A DNA stretch of 64,000 bases from Saturnia japonica. Its lineage: Eukaryota > Arthropoda > Insecta > Lepidoptera > Saturniidae. The notes under the pieces were generated by a model, which was not told the origin of the DNA, searched no databases, and saw nothing but the letters and a program-made list of their open reading frames with translations. Positions 43,867 to 55,493 of the stretch are shown in pieces. The stretch spans positions 4,114,501 through 4,178,500 of the forward strand of contig CM065321.1 in NCBI GenBank assembly GCA_033032175.1, written 5' to 3'. Made by a program: the position numbers and the translations under genes. Numbering within the stretch: position 1 is the stretch's first letter; each line of letters begins with the position of its first letter.

Positions 43867-44548
43867 TTTTTATTTCCCTTTTAATAATTTAGCTTGTTAT
43901 ATAAAGTCTCTTCAGTGCACAGAATAATAGTATAAAACTCCTAGCGCTTTAGGAAGTCTAGTCATAGGTTCCATTGTGTTCAACTATGTACAACTCAACT
44001 TTTCGTTTTAGACTGTTCTTCCGGTAGGTAGGTAGGTGCTAGGGTCTTAGAAAAAATCGTAGCGTCTTAAAGCTTTAATAACTTTGTATTAAAAGAAGAT
44101 ACTGTGATAATTTTCTTTTTATTTAAGGCTTCAAACAAAAAAAGAGTGTTCAAAAAGTGATACGCGCACAACGGCAACACTCTATCACTTTATTTTTATA
44201 CCTAGATTACTTTTATTAAAATATGTAGCCTGCAATAAGCCCAGCACCATATCTACATAGGAGAATATTTGAACACAATAATAAGAATACAGAGATTATC
44301 TTTAAGATAAAAGGCCACTTTGTTTTTTTTTTTTTGTTTAGTTTAAAGTATTCAAAACAGTTTGTAGCGTTTTACGTAAATAGTGACGTCACTGCTTGGC
44401 CTCTTTACTGTCGTAACAGATATACTCCGTGATTTAACTGAAAAAAAAATCAAGGACACTTGCATATCTGATTTCGTTTACAACACAATGTTTAAGTATA
44501 AATACAAGAAAAAAATTTGAAATAACGTCCAAAAAATATCATATTTTA
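43867..44548. other. Unassigned DNA
   Basis: A-rich and T-rich tracts, no recognisable gene. Confidence 0.35.
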
Positions 44549-45513
44549 GGTCGGGAAAAAAATGTTTTCGCATAACGTAGGTTTATATTGTTTACCGCTA
44601 TTTTTCATTTGTTATTCTTTCTGTAAAAATGAGTGAATCTAATGAAGAAATTCGATACATTTTAAAATATTATTACAAAAAAGGCAAAAATGCAACTCAA
44701 CCAGCGAAAAAAATTTGTGATGTTTATGGACCTAATGCAGTGTCAGTAAAAGTAGCACAAAGTTTGTTCAAACGTTTTCAGTCCGGAAATTTTGATGTTA
44801 CAGATACACCTCGCTCTGGTCGCCCTGTTACGAATAAAATGGACGCCATTTTTGAAAAAGTGGAGCAAGATCGGCATATCAGTAGTTACGATGTAGCTGA
44901 AAAACTGGAAATTGATTGATAACTGGCGATGAAAAGTGGATCACGTATGACTAGCACGTGCGAAAAAGGTCGTGGTCTAAGGTCGGCCACGCTTTACAGT
45001 CTGTTGCTAAACCTGGGCTGACTCGAAATAAGGTGATGCTGTGTGTATGGTAGGACTGGAAGGGAATTGTTCATTAAGAGCTTTTACCGCTCGGCAAAAC
45101 CATCGATTCGAACCTCTATTGCCAACAACTGATGAGATTAAAGGAAGCAGTTGAAAGAACGCGGTCGGAATTGATCAACAGGAAGGGTGTGGTCTTTCAT
45201 CACAATAACGCTAGACCACACACAACTTTAGCCACTCAGCAAAAATTAATAGAGTTTGGCTGAGAGGTGTGAGTGCATCCACCATATAGTTTCGGTCTCT
45301 TCAGAATTATTTAGGTTCTATTAGGTCAACATCAATAGAGGACTGCCAAAACTATTTGTCGCGTTTTTTCCACAGCCACGGGATCATGACTCTACCTACA
45401 AAATGGCAGAAAGTCATCGAACAAAACGGTACATATAGTATAGTGTAAATAAACTTTGAAAAAAAATGTCTTGAATTTTCATATAAAAATGCGAAGAAAC
45501 TTTTTCCCCGACC
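44549..45513 (+). mobile_element. Mariner element with a large in-frame-start ORF but catalytic deletion
   Basis: Inverted ends GGTCGGGAAAAAAATGTTTT at 44,549 and 'tttttccccgacc' ending at 45,513, each flanked by TA. The transposase starts at ATG 44,629: MSESNEEIRYILKYYYKKGK, CDVYGPNAVSVKVAQSLFKR and FDVTDTPRSGRPVTNKMDAI, i.e. both DNA-binding helix-turn-helix parts, up to the stop at 44,917-44,919 after KLEID. Sequence between this point and the 'TGDEKW' motif (first catalytic Asp, about 44,925-44,945) is deleted, roughly 250 bp. Further on, HHNNARPHT has Asn where the second catalytic Asp should be, and the third motif reads HPPYSFGL. The element is about 965 bp instead of about 1.28 kb. 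It cannot cut DNA; the truncated N-terminal part could at most bind ends. Confidence 0.85.
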
Positions 45514-45795
45514 TATTATATCAAGTTGTCTGAACTATAAATGAACAAAAATCACCTAAAAGAAAAACAGTTTTAAAGATATTTCACCTCTTAAGAAATA
45601 GCGGGAAACCCCTAAAAAAATAAATAATTTATTCCCCTAAATCTAGGTAATCCCCTAAATGATATATAACTGACAGATATATTATTAATAATACCATGAT
45701 TTGGTAGCCTATGAACGCTTGTATTACCATAGAAATCACTGGTGGTAGAGAGTAGTAAGTATATTCTTTGCACTGGTACGATGCCGACCTTGAAT
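45514..45795. other. Unassigned DNA
   Basis: No feature was recognised. Confidence 0.35.
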
Positions 45796-46448
45796 TAGTG
45801 ATGTGGCTCGAGCCGTTTTTTACTCGAGTGACTCGAGTGAATTAATTAAACTCGTATTCGAGTGAAAACAAATTTGATTCGAGTTTGGTTGCACTCGAGT
45901 CACCGAGTCATTTCGGTGTGCCGAATAGATCGGCAAGCGCTATGCTAGATATCACTACGTCACTAGTTAAGTCGGGAATTTACATACAAGATCAAACTTG
46001 CATCTTGAATTTAAGCAAACATTAGTGAATTCACGTGCGTCGTTTTATAGTTTTGTTTTATGAAAGTGTGATTAAAAGATCAATTTTTGTTATTATAGTA
46101 CCTACTGTAGTATCAAGAGTGATAAAACTGATAACTTCTTATTTGCAATTTAAAGTCATTTTTACATGGTAACTTATTTAGCCGTAAGAAGTCATTTTAT
46201 TTTTCTTTGTTGAATAATGATATAAATAAGGTAAATAATATTTTTTATTTTATTTCATATCATCAAATATTACTAATTTAATAAAGGTATTTAAAAATTC
46301 TTAATCGAAACGCAGCTCGAGTGATAAATTCTTACTCGAGACGTAAGAAGCATAAGGAGTGACTCGAAAACTCGAATACAACTTGAGTGACGTAGTAATA
46401 TTACTTGAGTGGCTCGAGTCACAAAATCCTACTCGAGTCACATCACTA
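45796..46448. mobile_element. Non-autonomous hAT element with CTCGAG-rich subterminal repeats
   Basis: Ends TAGTGATGTGGCTCGAG at 45,796 and its inverse CTCGAGTCACATCACTA ending at 46,448. The flanking 8-mers are CCTTGAAT and CTTTAAAT (6 of 8 identical), as expected for an old 8-bp hAT target duplication. At least seven ACTCGAG/CTCGAGT motifs crowd the first and last 150 bp, which would serve as transposase binding sites. The interior is AT-rich and non-coding. Length 653 bp. Confidence 0.75.
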
Positions 46449-46489
46449 CTTTAAATCCTTCTACCTCAAAGAGCTCTGAAACCCCCACT

Positions 46490-46575
46490 CACCACAGGGA
46501 GACAAGACAGGTTATTTGACTGCGATCTTCTGTTGGGCGGAGGTATTCCTCCAATCAAAGAAATTCCTCTGTGCC
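46490..46575 (-). mobile_element. LINE 3' UTR fragment
   Basis: 'ggttatttgactgcgatctt' and 'ggcggaggtattcctccaat' match 16,180-16,260. Non-coding. Confidence 0.45.
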
Positions 46576-46654
46576 CTACCTTGTTTTAAATAATACACGT
46601 TGCATAACTAAAAATGTCCACTCACATATTTTTTAATACAATATATTTTATTAC

Positions 46655-46869
46655 CTCTCTCCTCACAGCGAGGCACATAATTAAGGAAGGTGTCCTTCTT
46701 CTTTTTCCTCTTATTCTTTCTATAAAATCGCGCTAAGCTTTCCGATCCCAAGTTGAGAGCCAATTCAAAATTATTTAGGCGAATCCTTAATTTTTTATTT
46801 GATAAAATTATTCGTGACCACCATTTGTTTGAGCGTTTCGCATTACGCAGAGATGAGTCATCTAAATAC
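46655..46869 (-). CDS. Possible internal exon of an F-box protein (orphan)
   Basis: On the minus strand the exon would run from after 'tttatttcaag' (acceptor at 46,871-46,870) to the donor GAGAG|GTAATA (GT at 46,654-46,653): 215 nt, entering with 1 leftover base and leaving with 1. The 71 encoded residues begin YLDDSSLRNAKRSNKWWSRI, resembling the second half of an F-box ('L-D--SL-NA--V-K-W--I'). They continue with a basic, leucine-rich stretch, ELALNLGSESLARFYRKNKR and KKKKDTF. Open throughout. No exon with the first F-box half was found to the right and no downstream exon to the left. It may belong to a gene with distant exons or be a processed/orphan remnant. F-box proteins recruit substrates to SCF ubiquitin ligases; nothing here shows the substrate. 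Confidence 0.4.
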
Positions 46870-47127
46870 CTTGAAATAAAAATATGTACTATCAATTGAA
46901 ATTAAAAAAATACATTTTAACATGCTTACAAAAAATCGCTTTCTATAATGCAAAAAAATAAGTAATGTCTAATACAAGTTTTCAGTCTTCAAATAAGTTC
47001 GAAGGTTATATTTCCTTTCATATGCTATATTATGAACTTTATACTATATATGTATTTATCTTTAAAATATGTTATATTGTTAACCGATTTCAAAAAAAAT
47101 GTGTGTGTACCAGAGTACACAGGTAAG
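46870..47127. other. Unassigned AT-rich DNA
   Basis: Contains 'ttaaccgatttcaaaaaaaa' near 47,080, like the start of family F. It may be the left part of a family F copy split by the next element. Confidence 0.35.
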
Positions 47128-47985
47128 AAGTGAAACTTCTTTACGACATATCATTTTTCTACTATTTGCAACTTCACGAAAATGGGGTAGATAGGCTTAA
47201 GCCTTAAGAAAAACAATTTTTTCCGTATTAAATTAAAGCTATTTTATTATTATAGACATGCATACAATTAATGAGTAATTTATTTTATCATTGTTCTTAT
47301 TATAATATCATTGCTATTTATTTATTGTATTATATTTACAAGTTATGAATAAATAATTGGAATTATCTTTTCAAAGTAATACAATTATATGATGACAGTT
47401 AATCTTGTAGAAATGCAACGATTTTATAAAATTAAAAATGAATAAATAAATCATTAAAAACGAATAATTAAAAAAGATGTACGTATACATATTTTTATTT
47501 TCTAATCGTGTTTTGTTTTATTTTTAAATTATTATTTAATTTAAATTTTTTATTGTTTTTAGAATTAATAATGTTCACTAGATTTACAGTCATATTTATT
47601 AATACTTGCTAATTTTAACAGATTTATATACATTCACTGATACTTACAATCAAAAAGTGAGGTTAACCTCAAATAAATATTAAAATCATGCTCATACGTG
47701 TTGAATTTATAAAACGAAATATATAATCACTCTCACTTTTCTTGTAAATTCACTTAAATTTGAATAAGTCTTTTTATTTTATCACTTTCAAATTAATATA
47801 TTGTTATTCTTATTTCAAACCAAACTTCAAAACTAATATATTGTTGTTATTATTATAATATATTACATTATATTCTGTACGTCACTATACTAAACTTTAA
47901 TAAAAAAAGCAACATGGCGCGTAACCGAAAAACGTGACTATTGCTACAAAATTTCTCCCATACGTCGATAAAGAAGTTTCACTTC
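47128..47985. mobile_element. TIR element, ~860 bp, AT-rich interior
   Basis: The left end 'gaagtgaaacttctttacga' at 47,128 and the right end, reverse complement 'gaagtgaaacttctttatcg', form an inverted repeat of about 20 bp, with weaker pairing inside ('ctatttgcaacttcacg' against 'tagcaatagtcacg'). The interior is very AT-rich with no transposase. The superfamily was not determined. Confidence 0.5.
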
Positions 47986-47999
47986 AAAAAGACGGAGGT

Positions 48000-48190
48000 T
48001 ATGTAAAGAAAGAAAGAACATTTATTTGACACTGAAAATACGGACATAATTAACACAACACACATTAAACAAGAAATTACAATAAAAATATTACTAATTA
48101 AATTTTTACATTTATATATACAAAGGCCGTACCTAAGAACAAATGGGACCTCGACTAAGCATATTGGATGTACTCAATTCGAATGTATAT
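48000..48190. repeat. A/G-rich LINE-like tail, antisense
   Basis: 'gaaagaaagaacatttattt' resembles 4,180-4,205. Only the tail part was recognised. Confidence 0.35.
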
Positions 48191-48355
48191 TTTTTTATGG
48201 ATGAACTTCTTGATTTAAGAACCTATTTAGATGATTCATTTTTTGTTTCATAGGAGAGATACCTCAAGGGTAATCCTATTTAAATTGATTGGCATTGGAC
48301 ATTCAACTTCGAAGAGACATCAGGCAACTCTTCAAAATAAGTTGTTAATGAATTA
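48190..48355 (+). repeat. Dispersed repeat, family F
   Basis: 'ttgattggcattggacattc' and 'cgaagagacatcaggcaact' match 5.2 and 8.2 kb. Confidence 0.6.
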
Positions 48356-49030
48356 TAATGTTACTTCCGATACGGTTTGATGATTTTATGCTTCTGAGCA
48401 CTATGACTGAAATAAATAGAAGACATAACTGAATATCTGGTTTAGTTGTAAGATATTTAAAACATTATCAATTAAAAATACATGTAATTGCTTGTATAAT
48501 AATCGAAGGGAAAAATGACACTGAAAACTTGAAGAAAAATCAAATTATTTTGATATTCTTTATTTAAAAATAATTTCTTCTTTTTCACAACGGCCAGCTC
48601 ACGTCGTGCTGGCAATCGCGCGTTAACTCAGTCATATAAAATTCCACAACATGTAACAAGAATATGTTAACCTTATTGTCTCTTCATTAATTTAGGCCAG
48701 ATTTCTACCTAATACCTAAAATCTACCTACTACACTCGGCTGTTTATGAGATTTAACTACCTTTTATAGACAAACTATCTCAATAGAGGATTAGCCCGTT
48801 TTTTACAGCATGTTTTTCTTGGGACTTTACTTCTTTTGTAGTTTATTATGAAGTTTCTAAATCAGATAAGTACCAGTACTTTCCAGAATTTCATATGAAC
48901 GCGCGTCAAAGCGCTTTAATGCTGCGTTTAAAAAACAATATATCTGAACGGGGGCTTCGTGTTCCTCAGAACTCATTTTCTATAAAGCGGTATTTTTTAA
49001 ATATCTTTTACAGTTTGGCTGGGCTCTTTG

Positions 49031-49545
49031 GGTTCCAACATCAGGTACTCCAGACCTTCTATTTTTATGTGCCATCAGAAAACGCTCATCAAATTATAAA
49101 ATATTTTTTACTAAGGTGGCATTTCGATAGCTCTTATGGTTTGGCGGTGCTCTTAGTATTTATTCCACATCAGGTACTCCAGACCTTCTATTTTTATATG
49201 TAATCAGGAAACGCTCATCAGATGATTAAATAATTTTTACTAAGGCGGCATTTAGATAGTTCTTATAGTTTTGCGGGGATCTTAAGGTTCCACATCAGGT
49301 ACTCCAGACCTTCTATTTTTATATGTAATCAGGAAACGCTCATCAGATGATTAAATAATTTTTACTAAGGCGGCATTTAGATAGTTCTTATAGTTTTGCG
49401 GGGCTCTTAAGGTTCCACATCAGGTACTCCAGACCTTCTATTTTTATATGTAATCAGGAAACGCTCATCAGATGATTAAATAATTTTTACTAAGGCGGCA
49501 TTTAGATAGTTCTTATAGTTTTGCGGTTGGCTCTTAAGGTTCACA
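49031..49545 (+). repeat. Satellite array, first four monomers
   Basis: Monomers start near 49,031, 49,159, 49,288 and 49,413 with 'ttccacatcaggtactccag' (first: 'ttccaacatcagg'). The first two are about 128-129 bp and keep a 43-codon period; the ORF at 48,895-49,203 covers them. The third and fourth are the 124-125-bp type, where 'tatgtaatcagg' introduces a stop. Confidence 0.85.
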
Positions 49546-50095
49546 CTATCGACTGAAATAAATCCAAAGACATAACTGAATATCTGGTTTAGTTGTAAGT
49601 ATTTAAAACATTATCAATTATAAATATTTTTTATAAGAGGGAAAAGACATAAATTAAGAAAAATAAATTTTTTGATATCTTTATTAAGAAATAATTTGCT
49701 GCTTTTAAAGGTTCCACATCAGTCGTCTGCAATCCTTCATTTTATATGTCATATAGAAATCCACAAATGATAAAAAATTTTTATAAGCGCATTTATTGTT
49801 CTTCATATTTAGGCCGGTTCTACCTAAGGTACCAATCAGTACTCACGGCTGTCTATGGTTTAACTACTGTATAGAAACTTCTCAATAAGGATTAGCCTTT
49901 TTAACATAGATTTTTACTAGGCGGCTTACTTTATTGTAGTTCTTATAGTTTTAACAGGATATACCAGTACTTTCCAAATTTCATACTCGCGTAGAGCGCT
50001 TCTATTTTTAAAATATATCGGAAACGGGGGCTCATCAGATGATCTAAACTCATTTTTATAAGCGGTATTTTTTAAGATATTCTTAAGTTTGCTGG
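49546..50095 (+). repeat. Blended segment: flank and satellite superposed (suspect assembly)
   Basis: Starting at 'gactgaaataaatccaaaga', the segment repeats the left flank from 48,406 on, including DNA outside the duplication, but with dozens of small deletions. From about 49,700 it carries alternating pieces of flank and satellite: 'aggttccacatcagtcgtct' joins satellite 'ggttccacatcag' to flank 'cacgtcgtct'-like text, and 'gggggctcatcagatgatct' joins flank 'cgggggctt' to satellite 'ctcatcagatgat'. After it, 50,096-50,330 repeats 49,015-49,260 with extra single bases. Confidence 0.7.
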
Positions 50096-53000
50096 GCTCT
50101 TATGGGTTCCAACATCAGGTACTCCAGACCTTCTATTTTTATGTGCCATCAGAAAACGCTCATCAAATTATATAAATATTTTTTACTAAGGTGGCATTTC
50201 AGATAGCTCTTATGGTTTGGCGGTGCTCTTAGTATTTATTCCACATCAGGTACTCCAGACCTTCTATTTTTATATGTAATCAGGAAACGCTCATCAGATG
50301 ATTAAATAATTTTTTACTAAGGCGGCATTTAGATAGTTCTTATAGTTTTGCGGGGATCTTAAGGTTCCACATCAGGTACTCCAGACCTTCTATTTTTATA
50401 TGTAATCAGGAAACGCTCATCAGATGATTAAATAATTTTTACTAAGGCGGCATTTAGATAGTTCTTATAGTTTTGCGGGGCTCTTAAGGTTCCACATCAG
50501 GTACTCCAGACCTTCTATTTTTATATGTAATCAGGAAACGCTCATCAGATGATTAAATAATTTTTACTAAGGCGGCATTTAGATAGTTCTTATAGTTTTG
50601 CGGGGCTCTTAAGGTTCCACATCAGGTACTCCAGACCTTCTATTTTTATATGTAATCAAGAAACGCTCATCACATTATTAAATATTTTTTACTAAGGCGG
50701 CATTTAGATAGTTCTTATAGTTTTGCGGGGCTCTTAAGGTTCCACATCAGGTACTCCAGACCTTCTATTTTTATATGTAATCAGGAAACGCTCATCAGAT
50801 GATTAAATAATTTTTACTAAGGCGGCATTTAGATAGTTCTTATAGTTTATGCGGGGCTCTTAAGGTTCCACATCAGGTACTCCAGACCTTCTATTTTTAT
50901 ATGTAATCAGGAAACGCTCATCAGATGATTAAATAATTTTTACTAAGGCGGCATTTAGATAGTTCTTATAGTTTTGGCGGGGCTCTTAAGGTTCCACATC
51001 AGGTACTCCAGACCTTCTATTTTTATATGTAATCAGGAAACGCTCATCAGATGATTAAATAATTTTTACTAAGGCGGCATTTAGATAGTTCTTATAGTTT
51101 TGCGGGGCTCTTAAGGTTCCACATCAGGTACTCCAGACCTTCTATTTTTATATGTAATCAGGAAACGCTCATCAGATGATTAAATAATTTTTACTAAGGC
51201 GGCATTTAGATAGTTCTTATAGTTTTGCGGGGCTCTTAAGGTTCCACATCAGGTACTCCAGACCTTCTATTTTTATATGTAATCAAGAAACGCTCATCAC
51301 ATTATTAAATATTTTTTACTAAGGCGGCATTTAGATAGTTCTTATAGTTTTGCGGGGCTCTTAAGGTTCCACATCAGGTACTCCAGACCTTCTATTTTTA
51401 TATGTAATCAGGAAACGCTCATCAGATGATTAAATAATTTTTACTAAGGCGGCATTTAGATAGTTCTTATAGTTTAGCTGGGCTCTTAAGGTACCACATC
51501 AGGTACTCCAGACCTTCTATTTTATATGTAATCAGGAAACGCTCATCAGATTATTAAATAATTTTTACTAAGGCGGCATTTAGATAGTTCTTATAGTTTT
51601 GGCGGGGCACTTGGATTCCACATCAGGTACTCCAGACCTTCTATTTTTTTATGTAATCAGGAAACGCTCATCAGATTATTAAATAATTTTTACTAAGGCG
51701 GCATTTAGATAGTTCTTATAGTTTTGGCGGGGCACTTGGGTTCCACATCAGGTACTCCAGACCTTCTATTTTTTTATGTAATCAGGAAACGCTCATCAGA
51801 TTATTAAATATTTTTTACTAAGGCGGCATTTAAATAGTTCTTATAGTTTTGCGGGGCTCTTAAGGTTCCACATCAGGTACTCCAGACCTTCTATTTTCAT
51901 ATGTAATCAAGAAACGCTAATCAGATTATTAAATAATTTTTACTAAGGCGGCATTTAGATAGTTCTTATAGTTTGGCGGGGCTCTTAAGGTTCCACATCA
52001 GGTACTCCAGACCTTCTATTTTATATGTAATCAGGAAACGCTCATCAGATTATTAAATAATTTTTACTAAGGCGGCATTTAGATAGTTCTTGTAGTTTGG
52101 CGGGGCACTTGGGTTCCACATCAGGTACTCCAGACCTTCTATTTTTTTATGTAATCAGGAAACGCTCATCAGATTATTAAATATTTTTTACTAAGGCGGC
52201 ATTTAAATAGTTTTTATAGTTTTGCGGGGCTCTTAAGGTTCCACATCAGGTACTCCAGACCTTCTATTTTATATGTAATCAGGAAACGCTCATCAGATTA
52301 TTAAATAATTTTTACTAAGGCGGCATTTAGATAGTTCTTATAGTTTGGCGGGGCACTTGGGTTCCACATCAGGTACTCCAGACCTTCTATTTTATATGTA
52401 ATCAGGAAACGCTCATCAGATTATTAAATAATGTTTACTAAGGCGGCATTTAGATAGTTCTTATAGTTTGGCGGTGCTCTTAGTATTTATTCCACATCAG
52501 GTACTCCAGACCTTCTATTTTTATATGTAATCAGGAAACGCTCATCAGATGATTAAATAATTTTTACTAAGGCGGCATTTAGATAGTTCTTATAGTTTTG
52601 CGGGGCTCTTAAGGTTCCACATCAGGTACTCCAGACCTTCTATTTTTATATGTAATCAGGAAACGCTCATCAGATGATTAAATAATTTTTACTAAGGCGG
52701 CATTTAGATAGTTCTTATAGTTTTGCGGGGCTCTTAAGGTTCCACATCAGGTACTCCAGACCTTCTATTTTTATATGTAATCAGGAAACGCTCATCAGAT
52801 GATTAAATAATTTTTACTAAGGCGGCATTTAGATAGTTCTTATAGTTTTGCGGGGCTCTTAAGGTTCCACATCAGGTACTCCAGACCTTCTATTTTTATA
52901 TGTAATCAAGAAACGCTCATCACATTATTAAATATTTTTTACTAAGGCGGCATTTAGATAGTTCTTATAGTTTTGCGGGGCTCTTAAGGTTCCACATCAG

Positions 53001-55492
53001 GTACTCCAGACCTTCTATTTTTATATGTAATCAGGAAACGCTCATCAGATGATTAAATAATTTTTACTAAGGCGGCATTTAGATAGTTCTTATAGTTTTG
53101 CGGGGCTCTTAAGGTTCCACATCAGGTACTCCAGACCTTCTATTTTTATATGTAATCAGGAAACGCTCATCAGATGATTAAATAATTTTTACTAAGGCGG
53201 CATTTAGATAGTTCTTATAGTTTTGCGGGGCTCTTAAGGTTCCACATCAGGTACTCCAGACCTTCTATTTTTATATGTAATCAGGAAACGCTCATCAGAT
53301 GATTAAATAATTTTTACTAAGGCGGCATTTAGATAGTTCTTATAGTTTTGCGGGGCTCTTAAGGTTCCACATCAGGTACTCCAGACCTTCTATTTTTATA
53401 TGTAATCAGGAAACGCTCATCAGATGATTAAATAATTTTTACTAAGGCGGCATTTAGATAGTTCTTATAGTTTTGCGGGGCTCTTAAGGTTCCACATCAG
53501 GTACTCCAGACCTTCTATTTTTATATGTAATCAAGAAACGCTCATCACATTATTAAATATTTTTTACTAAGGCGGCATTTAGATAGTTCTTATAGTTTTG
53601 CGGGGCTCTTAAGGTTCCACATCAGGTACTCCAGACCTTCTATTTTTATATGTAATCAGGAAACGCTCATCAGATGATTAAATAATTTTTACTAAGGCGG
53701 CATTTAGATAGTTCTTATAGTTTTGCGGGGCTCTTAAGGTTCCACATCAGGTACTCCAGACCTTCTATTTTTATATGTAATCAGGAAACGCTCATCAGAT
53801 GATTAAATAATTTTTACTAAGGCGGCATTTAGATAGTTCTTATAGTTTTGCGGGGCTCTTAAGGTTCCACATCAGGTACTCCAGACCTTCTATTTTTATA
53901 TGTAATCAAGAAACGCTCATCACATTATTAAATATTTTTTACTAAGGCGGCATTTAGATAGTTCTTATAGTTTTGCGGGGCTCTTAAGGTTCCACATCAG
54001 GTACTCCAGACCTTCTATTTTTATATGTAATCAGGAAACGCTCATCAGATGATTAAATAATTTTTACTAAGGCGGCATTTAGATAGTTCTTATAGTTTAG
54101 CTGGGCTCTTAAGGTACCACATCAGGTACTCCAGACCTTCTATTTTATATGTAATCAGGAAACGCTCATCAGATTATTAAATAATTTTTACTAAGGCGGC
54201 ATTTAGATAGTTCTTATAGTTTTGGCGGGGCACTTGGATTCCACATCAGGTACTCCAGACCTTCTATTTTTTTATGTAATCAGGAAACGCTCATCAGATT
54301 ATTAAATAATTTTTACTAAGGCGGCATTTAGATAGTTCTTATAGTTTTGGCGGGGCACTTGGGTTCCACATCAGGTACTCCAGACCTTCTATTTTTTTAT
54401 GTAATCAGGAAACGCTCATCAGATTATTAAATATTTTTTACTAAGGCGGCATTTAAATAGTTCTTATAGTTTTGCGGGGCTCTTAAGGTTCCACATCAGG
54501 TACTCCAGACCTTCTATTTTCATATGTAATCAAGAAACGCTAATCAGATTATTAAATAATTTTTACTAAGGCGGCATTTAGATAGTTCTTATAGTTTGGC
54601 GGGGCTCTTAAGGTTCCACATCAGGTACTCCAGACCTTCTATTTTATATGTAATCAGGAAACGCTCATCAGATTATTAAATAATTTTTACTAAGGCGGCA
54701 TTTAGATAGTTCTTGTAGTTTGGCGGGGCACTTGGGTTCCACATCAGGTACTCCAGACCTTCTATTTTTTTATGTAATCAGGAAACGCTCATCAGATTAT
54801 TAAATATTTTTTACTAAGGCGGCATTTAAATAGTTTTTATAGTTTTGCGGGGCTCTTAAGGTTCCACATCAGGTACTCCAGACCTTCTATTTTATATGTA
54901 ATCAGGAAACGCTCATCAGATTATTAAATAATTTTTACTAAGGCGGCATTTAGATAGTTCTTATAGTTTGGCGGGGCACTTGGGTTCCACATCAGGTACT
55001 CCAGACCTTCTATTTTATATGTAATCAGGAAACGCTCATCAGATTATTAAATAATGTTTACTAAGGCGGCATTTAGATAGTTCTTATAGTTTTGCGGGGC
55101 TCTTAAGGTTCCACATCAGGTACTCCAGACCTTCTATTTTATATGTAATCAGGAAACGCTCATCAGATTATTAAATAATTTTTACTAAGGCGGCATTTAG
55201 ATAGTTCTTATAGTTTTGCGGGGCTCTTAAGGTTCCACATCAGGTACTCCAGACCTTCTATTTTTATATGTAATCAGGAAACGCTCATCAGATTATTAAA
55301 TAATTTTTACTAAGGCGGCATTTAGATAGTTCTTATAGTTTTGCGGGGCTCTTAAGGTTCCACATCAGGTACTCCAGACCTTCTATTTTTATATGTAATC
55401 AGGAAACGCTCATCAGATTATTAAATAATTTTTACTAAGGCGGCATTTAGATAGTTCTTATAGTTTGGCGGGGCACTTGGGTTCCACATCAG
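50096..55492 (+). repeat. Satellite array, ~43 monomers of 125 bp with higher-order blocks
   Basis: The consensus unit begins 'ggttccacatcaggtactcc', passes 'agaccttctatttttatatg', 'taatcaggaaacgctcatca', 'aaggcggcatttagatagtt' and ends 'gcggggctcttaa'. The spacing of identical landmarks is 125 bp (for example 50,488 and 50,613). Variants mark blocks: 'aatcaagaaacgctcatcac' at 50,654, 51,281, 52,904, 53,529 and 53,904; 'agtttagctgggctctta' at 51,471 and 54,094; 'tcttgtagtttggcgg' at 52,088 and 54,711. The array ends 'cacttgggttccacatcagg' before GTCAATAAA at 55,494, as in copy 2. Non-coding in this form. Confidence 0.9.
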
Positions 55493-55493
55493 G

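Noticed and set aside
48895..49203. 102-codon ORF as a gene
   Set aside because: Formed by flank plus two satellite monomers. The frame closes as soon as the 125-bp monomer type starts.
50096..55492. CRISPR array (regular repeats)
   Set aside because: The whole 125-bp unit is conserved with no variable spacers, and the DNA is clearly insect. It is a satellite.
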